Shown: positions 6,981 to 11,954 of the stretch, in pieces
Numbering within the stretch: position 1 is the first letter of the stretch
How the letters are laid out: every line of letters begins with the position of its first letter
Source of the DNA: an uncultured Plesiomonas sp.
GTDB taxonomy: Bacteria > Pseudomonadota > Gammaproteobacteria > Enterobacterales > CAMTGL01
Direction: 5' to 3'
Length of the DNA: 11,954 bases
Assembly: GCA_947071955.1 (NCBI GenBank)
Contig: CAMTGL010000039.1
Location: 1 to 11,954 of the forward strand
Program-made: the position numbers and the translations under genes
The notes under the pieces: generated by a model
What the model saw: only the letters and a program-made list of their open reading frames with translations
Told to the model about the DNA's origin: nothing
Database searches by the model: none

Positions 6981-7039
6981 GAATAACATGGCTGAGGTAT
7001 GGCACTCATCTTATCGCCAGTCCGTCAGCCATGTTATTC
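6981..7039. repeat. Perfect 15-bp inverted repeat between panF and prmA
   Basis: GAATAACATGGCTGA (6981-6995) is the exact reverse complement of TCAGCCATGTTATTC (7025-7039). The 29-base centre holds a further TGGC/GCCA pairing (7000-7003 with 7016-7019). The panF stop is 18 bases away. On the minus strand the stem is followed by TTAGGGATATAC, not a proper U-tract, so it is at best a weak terminator; it could protect the panF mRNA 3' end or act as a protein-binding site. TATACT (6973-6968, minus strand) just beyond it is a possible -10 for prmA, but lacks a recognisable -35. Confidence 0.65.
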
Positions 7040-7056
7040 GGTTTAACGCTTTAACT

Positions 7057-8511
7057 CTAACTCTCAGCCTGTATGCGCATCTGTTTACGCTGGTGGCATT
7101 CGGTCAACATATTTCCGACTAAAAAGGCCAACAGACCGAAAATCAAGGTTGGTACAATCGCGTGCAGACCCAGAGGTTTTGCCCCGATTAGATTCATGAC
7201 TACATAGCAGCTACCGCCAGCGATCATCGAGGTCAGTGCGCCGCCTGCATTGGCACGATCCCAGTACAAACCAAACACCAGTGGCCATAAGAACACTGCT
7301 TGCAGGCCGCCAAAGGCGAGCAAATTCAGCCAGATGATCATTTCCGGTGGCTGCCATGCTGCCAGAATTAGCAGAACGCCTAAAATCAGGGTACTCAGGG
7401 TCGAAAGACGCGAGATCCGCCGCTCATTTTGTTCATCCTGTGCGCGTAAACGCAGGTAGAGATCTTTGATCAGTGTGGCGGATGATTGAATCAGTTGCGC
7501 ATCAATGGTTGACATAATGGCCGCCATCGGTGCGGCTAAAAAGATCCCCGCGGCAATCGGTGGTAATACTTGAATCATCAGTGTCGGGATCACCTGATCT
7601 GGAATGGCCAAATCGGGTAATACTGCTCGTCCGAGAGCGCCGGTTAGGTGCATGCCGAGCATTAGAATACCAACAATGATAGTGCTGACAATCATGCCAA
7701 AATGCAGCGCTTTGCTGTCTTTGTACGCCATGCAGCGCACGGCTGTGTGCGGCAGGCCGATAACACCAAAACAGACCAGTACCCAGAATGAGGCCATAAA
7801 AGGCAGATCGAGCATACCGTCAGGGCCGTGGGCACTGATTAAGTCGGGATCAATGGCACGTAAAGTGGTCACGGCATGGCTGATCCCGCCGGCTGCATGG
7901 ATCACGGCAAACAGCAAGATCACAGTACCGATCATCATCACGATCCCCTGCAGGGCATCGGTCATCGCGACGGCGCGAAATCCACCAAACATGGTGTATA
8001 GGCCGACGGTAACGCCGAAAATCAGCAGGCCATCAAGATAGGGGATCCCCACGGCTGTCTGTAGCAGGCGGGCACCGCCGATAAACTGTACGGTCATTGC
8101 GGCAAAAAATGCGATCAGCATGCTGGCACAGGAGATCCAGACCACTGTTTTATTTTTGTAGCGTGCGTACAGTAAATCGTTCAAGGTCAGGGCATTATAT
8201 TTACGCGATAAAATGGCAAACTTTTTACCCAGCACGCCCAGTGATAACCATGCTGCGGGCAGTTGGATCATCGCCAGCAGCACCCAGCCTAACCCGTATT
8301 TGTAGGCGGCACCTGGGCCACCAATAAAAGAGCTGGCGCTGGTGTAGGTCGCGGTCAGGGTCATGGCGAGTAAAAAACCACCCATAGAACGATTCCCAAC
8401 ATAATATTCGGTCAGGAAGTTGCCTTTACTGCGCTGAAAGTAGGCATAAATGGCGACGGCAAATACCAAAACAAGATAGCCGACGAGGGGCAGAATAATT
8501 TCACTCTTCAT
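7057..8511 (-). CDS. panF: Sodium/pantothenate symporter
   Basis: Inner-membrane transporter of the solute:sodium symporter family that takes up pantothenate, the vitamin precursor of coenzyme A, with sodium. The 484 residues align along the whole length with E. coli PanF (483): EIILPLVGYLVLV at the start, RSMGGFLLAMTLTATYTSAS (42-61), SFIGGPGAAYKYGLGWVLLA (61-80), MTVQFIGGARLL, GLPHTAVRCMAYKDSKA (about 253-269), the end of a long hydrophobic run at AGIFLAAPMAAIMSTIDAQL and PPEMIIWLNLLAFGGLQAVF. About 12-13 transmembrane helices are evident. ATG 8511 lies inside the end of yhdT (11-base overlap) and has GGAG seven bases ahead, within yhdT, so the two are translationally coupled. The C-terminal tail is hydrophilic and poorly conserved, as in the family. 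Identification is firm. Confidence 0.97.
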   Translation of the reverse strand: MKSEIILPLVGYLVLVFAVAIYAYFQRSKGNFLTEYYVGNRSMGGFLLAMTLTATYTSASSFIGGPGAAYKYGLGWVLLAMIQLPAAWLSLGVLGKKFAILSRKYNALTLNDLLYARYKNKTVVWISCASMLIAFFAAMTVQFIGGARLLQTAVGIPYLDGLLIFGVTVGLYTMFGGFRAVAMTDALQGIVMMIGTVILLFAVIHAAGGISHAVTTLRAIDPDLISAHGPDGMLDLPFMASFWVLVCFGVIGLPHTAVRCMAYKDSKALHFGMIVSTIIVGILMLGMHLTGALGRAVLPDLAIPDQVIPTLMIQVLPPIAAGIFLAAPMAAIMSTIDAQLIQSSATLIKDLYLRLRAQDEQNERRISRLSTLSTLILGVLLILAAWQPPEMIIWLNLLAFGGLQAVFLWPLVFGLYWDRANAGGALTSMIAGGSCYVVMNLIGAKPLGLHAIVPTLIFGLLAFLVGNMLTECHQRKQMRIQAES

Positions 8512-8746
8512 CGGAACGCTCCAGTGAAATATCGCGATAAATGTGTTTCACCATTAATCCACACAACAAAATAAAAAGCAGCGGCAGTAGCAGGCAGGCC
8601 ATTTCAAACCAGTGCGGTAAGCCGGTAATGCCCAATTGGTTGCTTGGCAAATAGGCAAACAGTGACCAACAGACAAGGTAAGCAATGGTAAGCCATAATG
8701 CCCAGCGCGCTTCACGGTGAGCTTGTTTGAAGCGATGATCGTGCAT
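8501..8746 (-). CDS. yhdT: Small inner-membrane protein YhdT (DUF997 type)
   Basis: An 81-residue membrane protein of unknown biochemical role, found next to panF in many gammaproteobacteria. ATG 8746 gives MHDHRFKQAHREARWALWLT, which lines up with E. coli YhdT (80 residues). Upstream in-frame ATGs at 8764 and 8776 would add unconserved residues and have no ribosome binding site; GGAG lies 11 bases before 8746. Two transmembrane helices are visible (about 17-35 and 50-71), separated by a short loop with the conserved GLPHWFEMACLLLPLLFILL, and the C-terminal tail IYRDISLERSDEE is charged and probably cytosolic. The end overlaps panF by 11 bases, which supports a joint function in pantothenate uptake, though none has been shown to my knowledge. 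Confidence 0.93.
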   Translation of the reverse strand: MHDHRFKQAHREARWALWLTIAYLVCWSLFAYLPSNQLGITGLPHWFEMACLLLPLLFILLCGLMVKHIYRDISLERSDEE

Positions 8747-8791
8747 GATCCGCAATGTCTCCATCACAGCTAACATTAAAAAAAGGCGGCA

Positions 8792-8820
8792 ATTGTAGCG
8801 CAGATTACGAAAGGGATAAA
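8792..8820 (-). promoter_or_regulatory. Possible yhdT-panF promoter
   Basis: On the minus strand TACAAT (8797-8792) is one base from the consensus -10, with TTTATC (8820-8815) 17 bases ahead matching the -35 at three of six positions. It lies between the accC terminator and yhdT, where a promoter would be needed if the terminator is efficient. Weak evidence from sequence alone. Confidence 0.35.
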
Positions 8821-8847
8821 AAAAAAGGCCGGAATGATTTCCGACCT
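8818..8847 (-). terminator. Intrinsic terminator after accC
   Basis: On the minus strand AGGTCGGAA (8847-8839) pairs with TTCCGGCCT (8834-8826) over nine positions including one G-U pair, closing a four-base ATCA loop, and is followed by nine T residues (8826-8818). It lies 20 bases beyond the accC stop and should end the aroQ-accB-accC transcript before yhdT. Confidence 0.92.
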
Positions 8848-8866
8848 GGATATTGGTGAACCCTAT

Positions 8867-10210
8867 TTACTGCAAACCGAGTTTCTTTTCCAGATAGTGG
8901 ATGTTAGTTCCACCCTGTTGGAAATGCTCGTCAGCCATAATACGTTCTTGTAACCCGATGTTGGTTTTGATCCCATCAATAATGGTTTCAGACAGCGCGT
9001 TACGCATACGTGAAATGGCAATTTCACGGGTTTCGCCGTAGGTGATCAGCTTACCGATCATGGAGTCATAATACGGCGGTACGGTATAACCGGTGTAAAT
9101 ATGAGATTCCCAGCGTACGCCAAAACCACCCGGAGAGTGGAAGTGGGTAATTTTACCCGGTGAAGGTAAAAAGGTTTCCGGATCTTCTGCGTTGATGCGG
9201 CACTCAATGGCGTGGCCGTGAACATGCACATCAGATTGCTGAATAGAGAGCGGCATACCTGCGGCAATACGCAGTTGCTCTTTAATCAGATCAACACCGG
9301 TAATCATTTCAGTCACCGGATGTTCAACCTGAATACGGGTATTCATCTCAATAAAGTAGAATTCACCGTTTTCATACAGAAATTCAAACGTTCCGGCACC
9401 ACGGTAACCAATTTCGATACAGGCATTGGTACAGCGTTCACCGATATTACGGCGAACTTCTGGCGTGATACCCGGAGCAGGTGCCTCTTCGACTACTTTC
9501 TGGTGACGACGCTGCATTGAGCAGTCGCGCTCAGCCAGATAAACAGCATGGCCTTGACCATCAGCAAGCACTTGGATTTCGATATGACGCGGATTTTCCA
9601 AGTATTTTTCCATGTACACCATGTCGTTATTGAAGGCAGCTTTTGCCTCCGCACGGGTCATGGTAATGGATTGCGCCAGCTCTTTTTCACTGCGAACAAC
9701 GCGCATGCCGCGACCGCCGCCGCCGCCCGAAGCTTTGACAATGATCGGGTAACCAATGCGTTTGGCGATGGCTTTGTTTTTATCCATATCATCGCCCAGC
9801 GGGCCATCAGACCCCGGAACACAAGGCACACCGGCAATTTTCATGGAGCTGATCGCGGAGACTTTATCCCCCATCAGGCGGATGGTTTCTGCGCGTGGCC
9901 CGATGAAGATGAAGCCTGAGTTTTCCACTTGTTCGGCAAAATCGGCATTTTCTGACAAAAAGCCGTAACCTGGGTGGATGGCTACTGCACCGGTAATTTC
10001 AGCTGCCGCAATGATAGCCGGCACATTCAGGTAGCTTTTGGTTGACGGTGGCGGGCCGATGCAGACCGTTTCATCGGCCAGCAAGACGTGCTTGAGCTCA
10101 CGGTCTGCCGTTGAGTGTACGGCAACAGTTTTAATACCGAGCTCTTTACAGGCACGCAAGATCCGCAGCGCAATTTCGCCGCGGTTAGCAATAACAATTT
10201 TATCCAACAT
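8867..10210 (-). CDS. accC: Acetyl-CoA carboxylase, biotin carboxylase subunit
   Basis: ATP-dependent enzyme that carboxylates biotin on the carrier protein AccB, the first half-reaction of acetyl-CoA carboxylase in fatty-acid synthesis. The 447 residues (E. coli 449) are nearly collinear with E. coli AccC: ANRGEIALRILRACKELGI (8-26) in the biotin-carboxylase N domain, HPGYGFLSEN (79-88), the ATP-grasp region with Lys116, Lys159 and the glycine-rich loop SGGGGGRGMR (161-170), RRHQKVVEEAPAP (234-246) with His236 and Lys238, and the catalytic EMNTRIQVEHP (288-298) with Glu288, Asn290, Arg292 and Glu296; Arg338 is present. ATG 10210 has AGGAG five bases upstream. An in-frame GTG at 10216 sits within that element and is rejected. 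The accB stop lies 12 bases upstream, so the two are one operon; a terminator follows at once. Confidence 0.99.
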   Translation of the reverse strand: MLDKIVIANRGEIALRILRACKELGIKTVAVHSTADRELKHVLLADETVCIGPPPSTKSYLNVPAIIAAAEITGAVAIHPGYGFLSENADFAEQVENSGFIFIGPRAETIRLMGDKVSAISSMKIAGVPCVPGSDGPLGDDMDKNKAIAKRIGYPIIVKASGGGGGRGMRVVRSEKELAQSITMTRAEAKAAFNNDMVYMEKYLENPRHIEIQVLADGQGHAVYLAERDCSMQRRHQKVVEEAPAPGITPEVRRNIGERCTNACIEIGYRGAGTFEFLYENGEFYFIEMNTRIQVEHPVTEMITGVDLIKEQLRIAAGMPLSIQQSDVHVHGHAIECRINAEDPETFLPSPGKITHFHSPGGFGVRWESHIYTGYTVPPYYDSMIGKLITYGETREIAISRMRNALSETIIDGIKTNIGLQERIMADEHFQQGGTNIHYLEKKLGLQ

Positions 10211-10222
10211 GGCCACTCCTTG

Positions 10223-10678
10223 TTATTCGATGATAACCAGAGGCTCATCAAATTCCACTGGTTGACCGTTTTCTACCAGAATCGCCTTCACCACACCGGC
10301 TTTATCGGATTCAATCTGGTTCATCATTTTCATGGCTTCAACGATGCACAAAGGATCGCCAACGGCAACGGTCTGGCCAACTTCGATGAATGATTTTGCA
10401 TCAGGGCTTGGTGTGCGGTAGAACGTACCTACCATAGGTGAGCGCACAACGTGACCAGATACCGCTTCGGCAACGGGCGCTACAGGTGCAACAACCGGTG
10501 CAGCAGGCTGCGCTTGCGCTGCAGGTGCTTGCATTGGGTAAGGGGCATACTGTGCTACCGGTGCAGCCGTGATGTTGCGGCTGATGCGAACTGACTCTTC
10601 ACCTTCTGAAATTTCCAGCTCAGAAATACCTGACTCTTCAACCAGTTCAATCAATTTTTTAATTTTACGAATATCCAT
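10223..10678 (-). CDS. accB: Acetyl-CoA carboxylase, biotin carboxyl carrier protein
   Basis: Carries the biotin that shuttles carboxyl groups from AccC to the carboxyltransferase. The 151 residues (E. coli 156) show three parts: an N-terminal helix-rich region beginning MDIRKIKKLIELVEESGISE, an Ala/Pro-rich flexible linker (about 38-72), and the C-terminal biotinyl domain (75-151) with VRSPMVGTFYRTPSPDAKSF (78-97), the protruding thumb typical of bacterial BCCP, and the biotinylation motif EAMKM with Lys117. GGA lies about 12 bases ahead of ATG 10678, a weak ribosome binding site. It begins 27 bases after aroQ and ends 12 bases before accC, so it is likely transcribed with both. E. coli AccB is known to dampen its own operon; nothing in this short gap shows that here. 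Confidence 0.99.
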   Translation of the reverse strand: MDIRKIKKLIELVEESGISELEISEGEESVRISRNITAAPVAQYAPYPMQAPAAQAQPAAPVVAPVAPVAEAVSGHVVRSPMVGTFYRTPSPDAKSFIEVGQTVAVGDPLCIVEAMKMMNQIESDKAGVVKAILVENGQPVEFDEPLVIIE

Positions 10679-10705
10679 TAGCGTGGTTCCGTAGTGTTGT
10701 TAATT

Positions 10706-11149
10706 TTATGACAGACGGCGGATAGCCGCGTGTAACGCAAACTCGTACCCATCAGCGCCTAAACCGCAAATCACACCGACTGCGATATCAGACAAATAAG
10801 AGTGATGCCGGAACGGTTCACGTGCATGTACGTTGGACAAGTGGATCTCAATAAATGGGATCGCAACACCGAGCAGTGCATCGCGTAGAGCAACGCTGGT
10901 GTGTGTGAATGCCGCCGGATTGATCAGGATAAAGTCTTGCTCACCGAGAGCCTGATGGATCTGCTCTATCAGTGCCGCTTCAGAGTTTGACTGAAAGTGG
11001 GTGAGCTGGACATTCGCCTGTGCCGCTACGCCGCTTACGTGCTCCACAATTTGTGCGAGTGTGCGCGAACCGTAGTGCGTAGGCTCCCGTAATCCTAGTA
11101 AATTAAGGTTTGGGCCATTTAAGAGCAATATACGACGATGTTGCGCCAT
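10706..11149 (-). CDS. aroQ: 3-dehydroquinate dehydratase, type II
   Basis: Third enzyme of the shikimate pathway: dehydrates 3-dehydroquinate to 3-dehydroshikimate, acting as a cytosolic dodecamer. From ATG 11149 it has 147 residues, the usual size for type II enzymes. Seen: LLNGPNLNLLGLREPTHYGS (9-28) with catalytic Tyr26, SNSEAALIEQIH (54-65), INPAAFTHTSVALRDAL (76-92) with substrate-binding Asn78 and His83, EIHLSNVHAREPFRHHSYLS (101-120) with His103 and the Arg of the AREPFR stretch, and CGLGADGYEFAL (128-139). ATGs at 11188 and 11173 are in frame, but GGAGAAG lies 8-11 bases ahead of 11149, which also gives the typical N-terminus. E. coli K-12 uses the unrelated type I enzyme AroD; a type II gene before accBC is the arrangement of Vibrio- and Haemophilus-like groups. 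Confidence 0.97.
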   Translation of the reverse strand: MAQHRRILLLNGPNLNLLGLREPTHYGSRTLAQIVEHVSGVAAQANVQLTHFQSNSEAALIEQIHQALGEQDFILINPAAFTHTSVALRDALLGVAIPFIEIHLSNVHAREPFRHHSYLSDIAVGVICGLGADGYEFALHAAIRRLS

Positions 11150-11217
11150 TATGCTGACTTCTCCGGCAAACATGCTGTGATAAAACAAAATACGCTGATT
11201 TACGTGGATATACCAGA

Positions 11218-11241
11218 TTAGACGTGCAAGTACACGTTTAA
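11218..11241. repeat. Imperfect 24-bp dyad downstream of the aroQ -10
   Basis: TTAGACGTG (11218-11226) and CACGTTTAA (11233-11241) are reverse complements at eight of nine positions around CAAGTA. It would lie roughly 12-35 bases into the aroQ transcript, a position typical of repressor operators. The cognate protein is not recognised. Confidence 0.4.
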
Positions 11242-11259
11242 GTCGTGAGTAATGTGAAC

Positions 11260-11284
11260 ATTATAATGATATCGGCTCAATTGG
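11260..11284 (-). promoter_or_regulatory. Candidate aroQ-accBC promoter
   Basis: The minus strand has an exact TATAAT (11265-11260) about 110 bases upstream of the aroQ ATG. The best -35 is TTGCTG, near 11290-11285, at an over-long 19-base spacing, which would fit a promoter needing an activator. CATTATAATG is palindromic, so a TATAAT also reads on the plus strand, but nothing lies downstream there to transcribe. Confidence 0.5.
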
Positions 11285-11292
11285 CAGCAAAA

Positions 11293-11309
11293 TACTGGTC
11301 TTATCAGCG
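11293..11309. promoter_or_regulatory. FadR-like operator upstream of aroQ-accBC
   Basis: ACTGGTC-T-TATCAG (11294-11307) matches the known FadR palindrome AACTGGTCNGACCAGTT at 11 of 16 defined positions, and the TGGT/ACCA core at seven of eight. Its centre lies about 48 bases upstream of the start predicted from the TATAAT, a position where FadR activates fatty-acid synthesis genes in E. coli. A single degenerate match by eye is weak evidence. Confidence 0.25.
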
Positions 11310-11360
11310 AAGATGCTCTGATAATAACTAGAGCTATAACTCTAATTTTGCCTTTTCAGC

Positions 11361-11954
11361 CTATCTACCGGTAGGTATTTTTGGGGATGATGCGCGCTTG
11401 CGCATGGCCGATTTTTGCTGCCATGTACGCCGGACTCGCCACAGGAGCAACAGTAGCGCAATCAGCAGGTAGATAATCGGGCGTGGAGAAAGCACTTTGA
11501 CCAACCACAAGTAGTGTATTGGTGCAGCAATTGCCACCAGATAAACGCCAAAATGCAGTTGTTGCCAGTGGCGGCCAAGGCGAATTTGGGAGAAACGGTT
11601 GGAAGTGATCGCCAGCAACAGCAAGATAAGCCAACTGGCAGCACCGAGTACAAGATAAGGGCGTTTAATGATTTCACTGGCAAAGAGCGGTAGATCCCAG
11701 CCTAACTCCAGTGCTGCATAAGCCAGTAAATGCAAACTGGCCCAAGCAAAACACCATAAACCCAGCATGCGGCGTAACCGCAACAGCAGTGGTGCATGTA
11801 ACAGGGCAGCTAGCGGTGAAATCAGCAGAGTCAGATAGAGCATCTCCAGCGCTGAACGGCCGATACCGTGCAACAGACCTTTGACTGGATCTGCCCCCAG
11901 TATCCCGGTTCTGAGTTGATAATAGAGACAGACAATGACCATCAGGTTATAGGC
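11361..11954 (-). CDS. msrQ: Heme-binding membrane subunit MsrQ of the MsrPQ system, 5' end cut off
   Basis: Inner-membrane b-type cytochrome that passes electrons from the respiratory chain to the periplasmic methionine-sulfoxide reductase MsrP (formerly YedYZ). The frame stays open to the right edge, giving 197 visible residues; by comparison with E. coli MsrQ (211) about 20 N-terminal residues are missing, and the first visible ATG (11942) is internal. Conserved blocks: GADPVKGLLHGIGRSAL, LLRLRRMLGLWCFAWASLHL with a heme-ligand His, KRPYLVLGAASWLILLLLAI, and LGRHWQQLHFGVYLVAIAAP followed by IHYLWLVK, with two further His residues 13 apart. Several transmembrane helices are evident. The tail is Lys/Arg-rich (MRKRASSPKIPTGR). 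msrP would be expected just beyond the right edge. A 10-bp palindrome CTACCGGTAG (11365-11374) lies in its last codons. Confidence 0.95.
   Translation of the reverse strand, partial: AYNLMVIVCLYYQLRTGILGADPVKGLLHGIGRSALEMLYLTLLISPLAALLHAPLLLRLRRMLGLWCFAWASLHLLAYAALELGWDLPLFASEIIKRPYLVLGAASWLILLLLAITSNRFSQIRLGRHWQQLHFGVYLVAIAAPIHYLWLVKVLSPRPIIYLLIALLLLLWRVRRTWQQKSAMRKRASSPKIPTGR

Larger units (their letters stand above)
11150..11360. other. msrQ-aroQ intergenic region, 211 bases
   Basis: No gene is seen. It holds the candidate aroQ promoter, a FadR-like site and a 24-bp imperfect dyad described separately. It also has two short inverted repeats: TTATCAG/CTGATAA (11301-11307 with 11318-11324) and TAGAG/CTCTA (11329-11333 with 11340-11344). 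These lie downstream of the msrQ stop, but neither has a T-run on the minus strand, so no convincing msrQ terminator can be named. Confidence 0.6.

Noticed and set aside
7604..8041. 145-codon plus-strand frame inside panF
   Set aside because: It lies opposite a full-length, highly conserved transporter and shows only low-complexity composition.
9548..9919. Plus-strand frame of 123 codons inside accC
   Set aside because: It is antisense to catalytic parts of accC and has no independent coding signal.
11150..11188. 13-residue N-terminal extension of AroQ
   Set aside because: The internal ATG at 11149 has the better ribosome binding site and gives the normal type II enzyme length.
1..11954. 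CRISPR array, tRNA or rRNA gene, insertion sequence
   Set aside because: No regularly spaced direct repeats, cloverleaf sequence, rRNA segment or transposase frame was found on either strand by reading.

Overview
The window reads as a chromosomal segment of a gammaproteobacterium. The minus strand carries the conserved housekeeping run aroQ-accB-accC-yhdT-panF-prmA and, further left, dusB, each very close to its E. coli counterpart where one exists. A type II 3-dehydroquinase gene directly upstream of accBC, with msrQ upstream of that, together with a GC content near 50 percent (estimated by eye), suggests Aeromonadales (Tolumonas-like) or a related Vibrio-type lineage rather than an enteric. 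This placement is inference. No mobile-element gene, tRNA, rRNA or CRISPR array was seen.

Layout from left to right: (1) 1-806, minus strand, dusB, with its C-terminal end cut off by the window edge. (2) 807-1052, a divergent intergenic region with promoter-like elements for dusB and for the exporter. (3) 1053-5843, plus strand, a tight four-gene exporter operon: TolC-family outer-membrane factor, HlyD-family periplasmic adaptor, and two paralogous ABC-2 type permeases, with overlapping start and stop codons at both downstream junctions that involve a permease. (4) About 5872-5911, an intrinsic terminator that can work in both directions between the convergent exporter operon and prmA. (5) 5969-6856 prmA, preceded by a 200-base spacer with a perfect 15-bp inverted repeat and a cluster of DnaA-box-like 9-mers. 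(6) 7057-8746 panF and yhdT, overlapping. (7) A strong terminator after accC. (8) 8867-11149 accC, accB and aroQ. (9) 11150-11360, the presumed aroQ-accBC promoter region. (10) 11361 to the right edge, msrQ, with its N-terminus cut off.

Functionally, the minus-strand genes cover methionine-sulfoxide repair (msrQ), the shikimate pathway (aroQ), the first committed step of fatty-acid synthesis (accB, accC), pantothenate uptake for coenzyme A (yhdT-panF), ribosomal protein L11 methylation (prmA) and tRNA dihydrouridine formation (dusB).

The most unusual part is the plus-strand exporter. It sits exactly between prmA and dusB, which are neighbours in E. coli (prmA-dusB-fis). It encodes an outer-membrane channel, a periplasmic adaptor and two membrane subunits, but no ATP-binding subunit anywhere in the window. 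Either an ATPase is supplied from elsewhere or the permeases work in another way.
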